A DNA stretch of 64,000 nt from Paenarthrobacter sp. DKR-5 (GTDB taxonomy: Bacteria; Actinomycetota; Actinomycetes; Actinomycetales; Micrococcaceae). The notes beneath the pieces were generated by a model, which saw only the letters and a list, made by a program, of their open reading frames with translations, was not told the origin of the DNA and made no database searches. Positions 44,611 to 55,417 of this stretch are shown here, piece after piece. A program made the position numbers and the translations under genes. The DNA lies in contig NZ_JAHBOI010000001.1 in assembly GCF_018531425.1 (NCBI RefSeq), positions 372,001 through 436,000 on the forward strand. Direction: 5' to 3'. The first letter of the stretch is position 1. Each line of letters opens with the position of its first letter.

Positions 44611-46170
44611 GTGGCACGCGGAGACGGAAAACTTTCCCACGATCTTTTACCCGGTGAAAAAGGCCCGCAGGACGCCTGCGGAGTCTTCGGAGTCTGGGCG
44701 CCGGGCGAAGAGGTGGCGAAGCTCACCTATTACGGCCTGTACGCCCTGCAGCACCGCGGACAGGAGTCTGCCGGCATAGCGACCAGCGACGGCAAACGCA
44801 TCAACGTCTACAAGGACATGGGCCTGGTCTCCCAGGTCTTCGATGAGACGACCCTGAACACGCTGACCGGGCACATTGCGGTGGGACACTGCCGCTACTC
44901 GACCACCGGCTCCTCCACCTGGGCCAACGCACAGCCCACCCTCGGCGCGACCGCGCAGGGCACTGTCGCGCTCGCCCACAACGGGAACCTGATCAACACA
45001 GCGGACCTTTACGACATCCTGCTGGAGCGGTACGGCAAGCCCCGCAGCGGCGAGCTGGCCCAGGGCAACACCACGGACACGGCCCTCGTCACCGCACTGC
45101 TGGCGGGCGACGCCGAGCATTCGCTCGAGGAAACCGCGCTGGAGATCCTCCCCACCCTCCGCGGAGCCTTCTGCTTCACCTTCATGGACGAGGGCACGCT
45201 CTACGCCGCCCGCGACGCCTCGGGTGTCCGCCCGCTGGTGCTGGGCCGGCTGGAGCGCGGCTGGGTGGTCGCCTCCGAGACCGCGGCACTGGACATCGTC
45301 GGCGCTTCCTTCGTGCGCGAGATCGAGCCGGGCGAGTTCATCGCGATCGACGAGAACGGCCTGCGCACCCAGAAGTTCGCCCAGCCCAAGCCGGCTGGCT
45401 GCGTCTTCGAGTACGTCTACCTGGCACGCCCGGACACCACCATCAGCGGGCGCAGCGTGCACGCCGCCCGGGTGGAGATGGGCCGCAAGCTGGCCAAGGA
45501 GTTCCCGGTCGAGGCCGATTTGGTGATCCCGACGCCGGAATCCGGCACGCCGGCGGCGATCGGCTACGCGGAAGCCAGCGGGATCCCCTACGGGCAGGGC
45601 CTGGTCAAGAACGCCTACGTGGGCCGCACCTTCATCCAGCCCAGCCAGACCATCCGTCAGCTCGGCATCCGGCTCAAGCTCAACCCGCTCAAGGACGTGG
45701 TGCGCGGCAAGCGCCTCGTCGTGATCGACGACTCCATCGTGCGCGGCAACACGCAGCGGGCCCTCGTGCGGATGCTGCGCGAGGCCGGTGCTGCAGAGGT
45801 CCATGTGCGGATCTCCTCGCCGCCCATCACCTGGCCGTGCTTCTACGGCATCGACTTCGCCACCCGCGCCGAGCTGGTCGCCACCGGAATCAGCGTCGAC
45901 GACGTCCGGGCGTCCATCGGCGCGGACAGCCTCGGCTACATCTCCGAGGAAGGCATGATCGAGGCCACTGAACAGCCCCGTGAACGCCTTTGCACGGCAT
46001 GCTTCACCGGCAGCTATCCGATCGAGCTCCCGGACGCGGACCGGCTGGGCAAGAACCTGTTCGAACGCGGAAGCGCCCCGGGCAAGCAGACCAACGGTTC
46101 CTGCGATCCCGGTCCGGGCGCGGAGCTGGAATCCCTGTTGACTGACGCCGACAAGAAAGAGCGAGTATGA
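44611..46170 (+). CDS. purF: Amidophosphoribosyltransferase
   Basis: 519 residues from a GTG at 44611. It makes phosphoribosylamine from PRPP and glutamine, the first step of purine synthesis. The N-terminal propeptide ends before Cys23 in QDACGVFGVWAP; the exposed Cys is the glutaminase nucleophile. YGLYALQHRGQESAGIA and GHCRYSTTGSS belong to the glutaminase. The PRPP loop is LVVIDDSIVRGNTQRALVR. Cysteines near the C-terminus (LCTACFTG) with others could hold an Fe-S cluster as in Bacillus PurF. The stop overlaps purM (ATGA). Confidence 0.96.
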   Translation: MARGDGKLSHDLLPGEKGPQDACGVFGVWAPGEEVAKLTYYGLYALQHRGQESAGIATSDGKRINVYKDMGLVSQVFDETTLNTLTGHIAVGHCRYSTTGSSTWANAQPTLGATAQGTVALAHNGNLINTADLYDILLERYGKPRSGELAQGNTTDTALVTALLAGDAEHSLEETALEILPTLRGAFCFTFMDEGTLYAARDASGVRPLVLGRLERGWVVASETAALDIVGASFVREIEPGEFIAIDENGLRTQKFAQPKPAGCVFEYVYLARPDTTISGRSVHAARVEMGRKLAKEFPVEADLVIPTPESGTPAAIGYAEASGIPYGQGLVKNAYVGRTFIQPSQTIRQLGIRLKLNPLKDVVRGKRLVVIDDSIVRGNTQRALVRMLREAGAAEVHVRISSPPITWPCFYGIDFATRAELVATGISVDDVRASIGADSLGYISEEGMIEATEQPRERLCTACFTGSYPIELPDADRLGKNLFERGSAPGKQTNGSCDPGPGAELESLLTDADKKERV

Positions 46171-47294
46171 GCCGGCCCGACGCCACCCCCTCCGAAATCA
46201 CCTACGCCAGCGCGGGCGTCGATGTCGAGGCAGGTGACCGGGCCGTCGAGCTGATGAAGGACGCGGTCAAGGCAACTCACGGGCCCCAGGTGCTGGGCGG
46301 TGTTGGCGGTTTCGCCGGCCTGTTCGATGTGTCCTCGCTGCTGACTTACCGCAAGCCGCTGCTCGCCACCTCCACCGACGGTGTCGGCACCAAGGTGGCC
46401 ATCGCTCAGGCCATGGACATCCACGACACCATCGGCTTCGACCTCGTCGGCATGGTGGTGGACGACATCGTGGTGGTGGGCGCTGAGCCGCTCTACATGA
46501 CCGACTACATCGCCACCGGCAAGGTGGTCCCGGAGCGCATCGCCGACATCGTGCGCGGCATCGCCGCGGCTTGCTCCGTGGCGGGCACAGCCCTCGTGGG
46601 CGGCGAGACCGCCGAGCACCCGGGCCTGCTCAAGGCCGACGAGTACGACGTCGCAGGGGCCGCCACCGGCGTGGTGGAAGCGGACAAGCTGCTCGGCCCG
46701 GACCGGGTCAAGACCGGCGACGTGGTCATCGCCATGGCATCCTCCGGGCTGCACTCCAACGGCTACTCGCTGGTGCGCCGCGTCATCAATGTCGCCGGCT
46801 GGTCCCTGGACCGTCAGGTGTCCGAGCTGGGCCGCACCCTCGGCGAGGAGCTGCTGGAACCGACCAGGGTTTATGCCGCTGACGTGCTGGACCTCGCCCG
46901 GCACGACGCCGCCGGCGTGCACGCCTTCAGCCACGTCACCGGGGGCGGGCTCGCCGCCAACCTGGCCCGCGTCCTGCCGCAGGGCCTGGTGGCCACTGTC
47001 GACCGCGCCACGTGGGAGCTGCCGCCCGTCTTCACCCTGGTCTCCGAACTCGGCAACGTCCCGCTTCCGGACCTCGAGCGCACACTGAATCTCGGTGTAG
47101 GCATGGTCGCGATCGTTGACGCGGCAGGCGCCGACGCTGCGCTGGCCAAGCTCGCCGAGCGCGGCGTGCCCGCCTGGGTCATGGGCACCGTGGGCACCGA
47201 CCAGGCGGGGGCGGACACCTCCGGACCGGACTACGTTCAGGGCGCCAAGGGCGTCGACGGCGGGGCCGTGCGGATGGTCAATTCCTACCGCTGA
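46167..47294 (+). CDS. purM: AIR synthetase (FGAM cyclo-ligase)
   Basis: 375 residues, coupled to purF by ATGA. It closes the imidazole ring using ATP. Typical sequences are ITYASAGVDVEAGDRAVELM, LLATSTDGVGTKVAIA, DDIVVVGAEPLYMTDYIATG, GETAEHPGLL and HAFSHVTGGGLAANLARVLP. It is the last gene of the operon and ends before a strong terminator. Confidence 0.96.
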   Translation: MSRPDATPSEITYASAGVDVEAGDRAVELMKDAVKATHGPQVLGGVGGFAGLFDVSSLLTYRKPLLATSTDGVGTKVAIAQAMDIHDTIGFDLVGMVVDDIVVVGAEPLYMTDYIATGKVVPERIADIVRGIAAACSVAGTALVGGETAEHPGLLKADEYDVAGAATGVVEADKLLGPDRVKTGDVVIAMASSGLHSNGYSLVRRVINVAGWSLDRQVSELGRTLGEELLEPTRVYAADVLDLARHDAAGVHAFSHVTGGGLAANLARVLPQGLVATVDRATWELPPVFTLVSELGNVPLPDLERTLNLGVGMVAIVDAAGADAALAKLAERGVPAWVMGTVGTDQAGADTSGPDYVQGAKGVDGGAVRMVNSYR

Positions 47295-47324
47295 CGCCGG
47301 CAGAGACGACGCAGATACGACAGA

Positions 47325-47351
47325 AGCCCGGCACCGCGAAGGTGCCGGGCT
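47325..47351. terminator. Terminator of the purF-purM operon
   Basis: AGCCCGGCACC and GGTGCCGGGCT form a perfect 11-bp stem with a GCGAA loop, followed by GTTGTCTT. It also stands between purM and the convergent DUF3073 gene. Confidence 0.8.
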
Positions 47352-47407
47352 GTTGTCTTGGAAGACCACGGCGGAAGCGGGCGCGCAGGGCGGACGCTTC
47401 CGAAGGA

Positions 47408-47644
47408 TCAGCCGATGCGGCGGGCTTTTACCTCGTCGTCGTCATCGTCATCGAAACCAACCGCGTACTTGTCCTCGTAGTCCCCGAAATCATCGGAGTA
47501 ACTCGGTGCCGAGTAGCTTTGCGAGCTACGGCTCGGCGCACCATGCAGCTCGCGCTGTAGTGCCGAGTAGTCGGTCTCCGGGCTGAAGTACTTCATGTCC
47601 CGGGCCTGCTTGGTAGCTTTTGCCTTTTGACGGCCGCGCCCCAT
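47408..47644 (-). CDS. DUF3073 protein
   Basis: 78 residues from the ATG at 47644, preceded by an AGGGGGT ribosome site. The start MGRGRQKAKATKQARDMKYF is the hallmark of the actinobacterial DUF3073 family. A Ser/Tyr-rich middle and a very acidic tail (FDDDDDDEVKARR) follow. A -10-like TATAGT at 47734-47729 with TTGTAA upstream (15-bp spacer) may be its promoter. The function is unknown; the basic head and acidic tail suggest nucleic-acid or ribosome contact, which is speculation. Confidence 0.85.
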   Translation of the reverse strand: MGRGRQKAKATKQARDMKYFSPETDYSALQRELHGAPSRSSQSYSAPSYSDDFGDYEDKYAVGFDDDDDDEVKARRIG

Positions 47645-47892
47645 GGCGTGACCCCCTCTGTACGTCGATCCGGGGTAGGCGTCTGGGCATGTCGACGCGG
47701 CCCCGGAATATTCGGTCAATTTGTCGTAACTATAGGGTACATGGTTTCGTTACAAACTTCGCGCCGGCGGCCCGCTATCCGCGCTGGGCGAAACAGCTTC
47801 CTGCACGAAGACTCCTCCACGGACCTGCTTCGGTAAAGTCAGTCCGGTAAAGGACGCTCCCGGGGGCAGAACGGAAGGCTCGGATCCGCAGC

Positions 47893-48486
47893 ATGAACGG
47901 CCCCAGCGAACCGCAGCCTCCCGGCCCCGGGCACAGCACGCTTCCTCCGCCAAGCCACCGGAGGGCGCGGCTGCTGGCGGGCGTCGCCGCGGCCGCCGTC
48001 GTCGCCCTGGCGGTGCTGCTGTTCGCGGTGAACGGCCCCATGAACCGTCCCGGCAGCACCGGCACGGCCGAAACCCGGCCCTCGCCGACCCGGACGGTCC
48101 CCACGAGCCCGGCAAGCCCGGACGCGAAGGGCGTCATCCGGGCCAACGTCTCGCCGCTGGACTTCAACAAGGGCGACTGCATGCGCGACTACGACGGCAA
48201 GGCGCCGCGGGCCACGCTGGTCTCCTGCACCACACCCCACTCCGCGCAGCTGGTGAACACCTTCTACTACGGCGCCGATGACAGCTATCCCGGCCCGGAC
48301 AGCCTCAAGGGCAAGGGCCAGGAGGTCTGCCGGGCCGCCGCCCTGACGGACGCCGCCAAGGACTACGACCTCAGGCAGGTCACGGCCTATCCCGCGGAGG
48401 CCACCTGGCAGAAGGGCGACCGCCGGGTGGACTGCTTCGTCGTCGTCGGCGCCGGCGACCCAATCACCAGGAACCTCGCCCGTTAG
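47893..48486 (+). CDS. Septum-formation-family (DUF4190-like) membrane protein
   Basis: 197 residues: a Pro-rich cytoplasmic start, one membrane helix (LLAGVAAAAVVALAVLLFAV), a Ser/Thr/Pro linker and a C-terminal extracellular domain with four Cys (GDCMRDY, LVSCTTPHSAQLV, EVCRAAAL, RVDCFVV) likely to form two disulfides. The FNKGDCMRDYDGK...VSCTTPHSAQ pattern is that of the septum-formation domain (PF13845). A direct role in division has not been established. It is convergent with clpB, 3 bp apart. Confidence 0.75.
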   Translation: MNGPSEPQPPGPGHSTLPPPSHRRARLLAGVAAAAVVALAVLLFAVNGPMNRPGSTGTAETRPSPTRTVPTSPASPDAKGVIRANVSPLDFNKGDCMRDYDGKAPRATLVSCTTPHSAQLVNTFYYGADDSYPGPDSLKGKGQEVCRAAALTDAAKDYDLRQVTAYPAEATWQKGDRRVDCFVVVGAGDPITRNLAR

Positions 48487-48489
48487 GCG

Positions 48490-51126
<2,637 letters not shown>

Positions 51127-51241
51127 TGAAACGGCTCCTTTCCGAGCACTCCTGGATAGCGGTCAGCTGGGCGGAGCTCGCGGCACCAACGCTAGCCAAA
51201 GTCGGTTCCCGAGATAAGGTGCACCTGCTCCGATCAGTTAA

Positions 51242-51274
51242 CTTGAGTGTAGGGCACTCAAGTTCAATTTCCAA
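51242..51274 (-). promoter_or_regulatory. clpB promoter with HAIR element (HspR operator)
   Basis: CTTGAGT-N7-ACTCAAG at 51242-51262 is a perfect match to the HspR-associated inverted repeat. On the minus strand TTGGAA (51274-51269), a 17-bp spacer and TACACT (51251-51246) form a promoter whose -10 lies in the repeat, so HspR binding would block it. The leader before the GTG is about 113 nt. Confidence 0.85.
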
Positions 51275-51383
51275 GCCGCGCACGCGTGAGGAATTCGTCA
51301 ACGGCACTGGCCCTGGGGCCGGACCGGCGGTGCAATAGGTACAGCAACCGGCACGCGGTGGAAGAGCAGGAATGGAGGCCCTG

Positions 51384-51980
51384 ATGGGGACGAGCAGCGG
51401 CGGCCCTGGCCCGGGCGCGCGTGATTTCATCGTCGTCGACGACGGCGGCTCTTTCGGTTACGCCGCAAGCGAGGCCGAACTGCTGAGCCAGCTCGAGTAC
51501 CCCGAGGAGGCCGCGTGCGTGGTGGACCGTTCGGGCAACAACTTCGACCTTGAGGAGGTGCCGGACGGCGGCCTGCGGCTCGCTCCCAGCATTGGCAGGG
51601 CCGACCTGGAATGGCTCCGCCGGGTCTGGCACACGGCCCAGCAGCGCAACCCTGCGGACTACCCGCTCGTTCGCCCGCTTCCTGACTCCGACGAGGGCTT
51701 CCTGCGCGAACTCTTCGCAGTGCTCCGGCTCAGCAGCGGAGGTCCTGACGCCGCGGCCCACCTGGGCGGCTTCTGGGTGGTGAACGACGGCGGCAGCACC
51801 TCCAGCACGGCGAGCCTCAATGACATGCTCGAGCTGCTCGCCGGCCAGCGGCACACGGAGTCGACCTCTGTCGAAGGTCCGGACCGCCGGCGCTACCGGG
51901 TGGAGCGGGAGCGACGCCGGGGACCGCTGGGCGTCCTGCGGCCGGGCCGGCCCTATCTGGTGCAGACGTGGCCGGTCTGA
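51384..51980 (+). CDS. Hypothetical protein
   Basis: 198 residues. The ATG at 51384 is preferred over the one at 51372 because GGAGG lies 5 bases before it. No family is recognised. The sequence is acidic and globular, with a duplicated-looking motif: IVVDDGGSFGYAASEAELLSQL in the first half and WVVNDGGSTSSTASLNDMLELL in the second, each a strand, an Asp-Gly-Gly turn and a helix. It ends with a basic stretch (RYRVERERRRGPLG). It lies 24 bp before the DUF4031-HD gene and may be co-transcribed with it. Confidence 0.65.
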   Translation: MGTSSGGPGPGARDFIVVDDGGSFGYAASEAELLSQLEYPEEAACVVDRSGNNFDLEEVPDGGLRLAPSIGRADLEWLRRVWHTAQQRNPADYPLVRPLPDSDEGFLRELFAVLRLSSGGPDAAAHLGGFWVVNDGGSTSSTASLNDMLELLAGQRHTESTSVEGPDRRRYRVERERRRGPLGVLRPGRPYLVQTWPV

Positions 51981-52004
51981 GGCTGCCCTCCTAGACTTGA
52001 CCGC

Positions 52005-52904
52005 GTGGCCATCCTCATCGATCCCCCCGCCTGGCCCGCGCACGGCACGTACTTCTCGCATCTGGTCTCGGATGAGTCCCTGGCCGAGCTGCATGAGTTC
52101 GCGGCGGCCGCGGGCGTTCCCGAGCGCGCCTTCGACGAAGACCACTACGACGTCCCCGAACGCCGGTTCGCGGACCTCGTGGCCCGCGGCGCCGAGCCGG
52201 TCGACGGCGGCACCCTGGTGCGCCGGCTGATCGCCAGCGGTTTGCGGGTGCGGGCGCGTGAGCGCAGCGGCGCCCTGGCCGGCCCGCTGCTGCGCCGCTG
52301 GACGGCACTGCTGCCCGAGGCGGCGGACACCGGCGCCGAACTCCTCGACCGGTGGGCGGAGCCGCACCGGCGCTACCACAACCGGGCACACCTGCTCGCG
52401 GTGCTCGAGGCCCTCGACGCGCTCGGCAACACGCACGCCGCCCCGCACGGCCGGACGGTCGAGCTGGCGGCCTGGTTCCACGACGCCGTCTATGCCGGAC
52501 GGGCCGGCGAGGACGAGGAGGCGTCGGCGTCGTTGGCCGAGGACCTGCTGGGACGCGCGGGCCACGATCCGGTCGCCACCAGGGAGGTGGCGCGGCTGGT
52601 GCGGCTGACGGCCGGCCACCGGCCGGGGCGAGACGACCTGCCCGGCGCCCTGCTGTGCGACGCGGATCTCTCGGTCCTGGGCCGGGACAGCCACGGCTAC
52701 CGCAGGTATCAGCGCGCCGTCCGCGCCGAGTACGCCCACGTCGCGGAGCAGGACTTCCTGCGCGGCCGGACCGCCGTCGTCGAGCATTTGCTCGGACTCG
52801 ACCCGTTGTTCCATACCTCCGCCGCGCGCGCCCTCTGGCTTGAGCCGGCGATGCGCAACCTCGCGGCGGAACACGCCGACCTGCGGCGGCGGCTCGAAGG
52901 CTGA
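52005..52904 (+). CDS. DUF4031-HD domain fusion protein
   Basis: 299 residues from a GTG at 52005. Residues 1-85 are a DUF4031 domain (AILIDPPAWPAHGTYFSHLV, AFDEDHYDVPERRFADLVA). The rest is an HD-type phosphohydrolase domain with metal ligands in HRRYHNRAHLLAVLEAL, AAWFHDAVYAG and LLCDADLSVLG. The YHN-x-H ... HD ... D pattern matches the predicted metal-dependent HD hydrolases. The fused DUF4031 may bring a nucleotide or nucleic-acid substrate. The reaction is unknown. It is convergent with the aldo/keto reductase gene, 3 bp away. Confidence 0.8.
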   Translation: MAILIDPPAWPAHGTYFSHLVSDESLAELHEFAAAAGVPERAFDEDHYDVPERRFADLVARGAEPVDGGTLVRRLIASGLRVRARERSGALAGPLLRRWTALLPEAADTGAELLDRWAEPHRRYHNRAHLLAVLEALDALGNTHAAPHGRTVELAAWFHDAVYAGRAGEDEEASASLAEDLLGRAGHDPVATREVARLVRLTAGHRPGRDDLPGALLCDADLSVLGRDSHGYRRYQRAVRAEYAHVAEQDFLRGRTAVVEHLLGLDPLFHTSAARALWLEPAMRNLAAEHADLRRRLEG

Positions 52905-52907
52905 CGG

Positions 52908-53903
52908 TTATTCGCGGCCCTGCGAAACCCAGGCCGGGTCCGCGGACCTGGCGCCCAGGACCGCGTCCGCCGCGGCATCGAGAATGGCCAGCTGGGCCGC
53001 GTCGAGGGACAGCGCCAGAGCCCCGATGTTCTCATCGACCCGCCGGGCGCGCCGCGTGCCGGGGATGGGGACCACGGGCAGCCCGAACTGGACACCCTTG
53101 GCGAGCAGCCATGCCAGCGCGACCTGGGCCGGCGTCGCGCCGAGCTCGATGGCGACCATCTTCACCGCGGACACCACGCTGTTGTTGGCCTCCAGCAGGC
53201 CGTCGGCAAACCGCGGGAAGGACCGCCGGATGTCGTGCTCGGCGAGGCTGCGCCTGTCGACCGTGCCGGTGAGGAACCCGCGTCCCAGCGGCGAATAGGG
53301 CACGAATCCAACACCGAGCTTGGCGGCGGCCGGCACCACATGGCGCTCGACGTCGCGGCTCCAGATGGACCATTCACTCTGCACTGCCGCAATCGGGTGG
53401 ATGGCGTGGGCCTGCTTCAGCTCCGCCGCCGTCACCTCGGACAGCCCAAGGTGGCGCACCTTCCCGGCCCGGACCAGCTCCGCCATCGCGCCGACCGTCT
53501 CTTCCAGCGGCGTGGCCAGGTCCCGCCGGTGCAGGTAGAACAAGTCGATGACGTCGGTGCCCAGGCGCCACAGGCTGGCTTCGGCGCTTTCGCGCACGTA
53601 GGCCGCGTCGCCACGCGAGGACCGCTCCCCCGTCGCCGGGTTGCCGGTGATGCCGAATTTGGTGGCGAGCTGGATATCGCCGCGGCGCTCCTTCAGCAGC
53701 TTGCCGATGAGCTCTTCGTTGGAGCCCATCCCGTACACGTCCGCGGTGTCGATGAAGGTGACGCCGGCGTCGACGGCGTGCCGGAGGGTCGACAGGGCCT
53801 CCTCGGGATCGACCTCCCCGTACACGGGAGTGAGCGCCATCGCGCCGAAGCCCAGCCGGCTCACGGCCAGGCTGTCACCCAGGGCTGTAGTTCCGATCGG
53901 CAT
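52908..53903 (-). CDS. Aldo/keto reductase
   Basis: 331 residues from the ATG at 53903, which has GAAGG at a 7-base distance; an ATG two codons upstream is also possible. It is an NADPH-dependent oxidoreductase of the (beta/alpha)8 type. Asp and Tyr of the catalytic tetrad lie in FIDTADVYGMGSNEELIG, Lys in LATKFGITG and His in LFYLHRRD. The C-terminal part has VVPIPGTRRARRVDEN for cofactor binding. The physiological substrate is unknown. Confidence 0.9.
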   Translation of the reverse strand: MPIGTTALGDSLAVSRLGFGAMALTPVYGEVDPEEALSTLRHAVDAGVTFIDTADVYGMGSNEELIGKLLKERRGDIQLATKFGITGNPATGERSSRGDAAYVRESAEASLWRLGTDVIDLFYLHRRDLATPLEETVGAMAELVRAGKVRHLGLSEVTAAELKQAHAIHPIAAVQSEWSIWSRDVERHVVPAAAKLGVGFVPYSPLGRGFLTGTVDRRSLAEHDIRRSFPRFADGLLEANNSVVSAVKMVAIELGATPAQVALAWLLAKGVQFGLPVVPIPGTRRARRVDENIGALALSLDAAQLAILDAAADAVLGARSADPAWVSQGRE

Positions 53904-53990
53904 GGCCATCCCTTCGTCGCGTCCGCTGTTTGGACGATAGCCCTCCCCGGGACGGTTGGCCAGAGATCGGCGGCGGCAGGATGGAGTCGG

Positions 53991-54389
53991 TCAGCGGTAC
54001 GTCGGGACGAAGGGCCGCGATGTCGGGACGATAACCTTGCCCAGCGGCATCAGGGAGATCGGGATCATCTTGAGGTTGGCGATGGCCAACGGGATTCCGA
54101 CGATCGTCGCTGCCTGCGCAGCGGCCGTTACCACGTGTCCCAGGGCTATCCATATCCCTGCCACCAGGACCCAAATGATGTTGCCGGCCGTGGTCAGCAC
54201 ACCGGGTGCGCCCCGGTCCACGACAGTGCGGCCAAAGGGCCAAAGGGCGTAACCGGCGATGCGGAACGAGGCGATCCCCCACGGAATGGTCACGATCAGC
54301 AGGCAGCACACCACCCCGGCTGCGAAGTACCCGATCGCGAGGAATACGCCGCCGAATACGAGCCAGATGATGTTCAGAATCGTCTTCAT
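53991..54389 (-). CDS. YccF-family membrane protein
   Basis: 132 residues with two copies of the YccF domain: MKTILNIIWLVFGGVFLAIG with IPWGIASFRIAGYALWPFGR, then AGNIIWVLVAGIWIALGHVV with IPLAIANLKMIPISLMPLGK. Each copy has a long membrane helix pair and the W-PFG/MPLG motif. The function is unknown. It stands alone between two minus-strand oxidoreductase genes. Confidence 0.85.
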   Translation of the reverse strand: MKTILNIIWLVFGGVFLAIGYFAAGVVCCLLIVTIPWGIASFRIAGYALWPFGRTVVDRGAPGVLTTAGNIIWVLVAGIWIALGHVVTAAAQAATIVGIPLAIANLKMIPISLMPLGKVIVPTSRPFVPTYR

Positions 54390-54432
54390 GGCTCCCATTC
54401 TGCAAGGACGCAGCGCGCCCCGCCAGAGGGGT

Positions 54433-55359
54433 TCACCCTTGGCGGACCCTGGCTTCCCCCAGGTGCTCGATGGCCTCCCGGACGACGGCGAGGTCCAGAT
54501 CACCAAGACCTTGGTCGTTGACGGCCGCATAGACGCGTTCCCCGGCCGTGGCCAGCGGCACTGCCGTCCCGGCTTCCTCGGCCGCAGCAAGGACGAACCG
54601 GAGGTCCTTGTGCATGAACTTTGCCGGCGCGGTGACCGTGTAGTCCCGCGCCGCGAAGCGCGGGCCGAGCTGCTGGAGCACAGTGCTGTTGGCCAGGCCG
54701 CCGCCGAGGATTTCCAGCAGTGCGGCGGGTTCAATGCCCGAGTGTTCGGCGAGCACCACTGCTTCGGCGAGCGCGGCCGCCGTCGTGCCCACCACCAGCT
54801 GGTTGCAGGCCTTGGTGAGTGAACCCGCGCCCAGCGGACCCATTAGCCGCACCGTCCGCCCCATCGCCTTCAGCACCGGCTCCACCCGGTCGAAGTCTTC
54901 CTGAGCGCCGCCGGCCATGACGGCGAGGGTGCCGTCGACAGCGCCCTGCCGGCCTCCGCTGACGGGAGCGTCGACGACGGCGGCGCGCCCCCCGGACGCT
55001 TCGCGCACCACGGCACCGAAGCCGCGCACCCGGTCAGGCGCAACGGTGCTCATGACCAGGAGGGTGGCACCCTGAGCGGGAGGCTCCCGGCGCCACCGCT
55101 CCAGCAGCGCCTCCGCCGCAGCCTCAATGAACGGCAGGTCCGGGAGCATAAAGATGATCACCGGCAACTGCGCGAGATCAGCCACCTCAGCCACCCGGCG
55201 GGCACCGAGCGCCACCAACTCCTCGGCCGCGCCGTCGGAGCGGTTGTGCACCGCCACCTCGAAGCCTGCCCTGACAAGATTGGCCGCCATCGGGGCCCCC
55301 ATGAGTCCCAGGCCCACAAAGCCGACCGTCGCTGCCGCCCGCGGATCCTCTCCGCTCAT
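54433..55359 (-). CDS. 3-hydroxyisobutyrate dehydrogenase-family oxidoreductase
   Basis: 308 residues. The ATG at 55359 is favoured by GGAGG 5 bases upstream; an upstream ATG at 55377 is weaker. The NAD(P) motif is TVGFVGLGLMGAPMAANLVR, the substrate-binding DAPVSGGRQGAVDGTL is conserved, and the catalytic Lys sits in GAGSLTKACNQLVVG. It oxidises a 3-hydroxyacid or beta-hydroxy amino acid to the semialdehyde, or reduces in reverse. It is divergent from the D-2-hydroxyacid dehydrogenase and shares the IclR-type boxes between them. Confidence 0.88.
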   Translation of the reverse strand: MSGEDPRAAATVGFVGLGLMGAPMAANLVRAGFEVAVHNRSDGAAEELVALGARRVAEVADLAQLPVIIFMLPDLPFIEAAAEALLERWRREPPAQGATLLVMSTVAPDRVRGFGAVVREASGGRAAVVDAPVSGGRQGAVDGTLAVMAGGAQEDFDRVEPVLKAMGRTVRLMGPLGAGSLTKACNQLVVGTTAAALAEAVVLAEHSGIEPAALLEILGGGLANSTVLQQLGPRFAARDYTVTAPAKFMHKDLRFVLAAAEEAGTAVPLATAGERVYAAVNDQGLGDLDLAVVREAIEHLGEARVRQG

Positions 55360-55378
55360 TACGCCCTCCGCTCGCATT

Positions 55379-55415
55379 TGTTCAGCATTCTAGCCAGCAT
55401 TCAGTATGATGAACA
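55379..55415. promoter_or_regulatory. Divergent promoters with two tandem IclR-type boxes
   Basis: Two 18-bp sites, 55379-55396 and 55398-55415, start 19 bp apart. Each matches 14 of 18 positions of the palindrome TGTTCAGCATGCTGAACA upstream of the IclR gene at 62467. They cover a minus-strand promoter (TGTTCA at 55415-55410, 17 bp, TAGAAT at 55392-55387) and the plus-strand -10 TATGAT at 55405-55410. Control of both dehydrogenase genes by the IclR protein is inferred. Confidence 0.55.
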
Positions 55416-55417
55416 GC

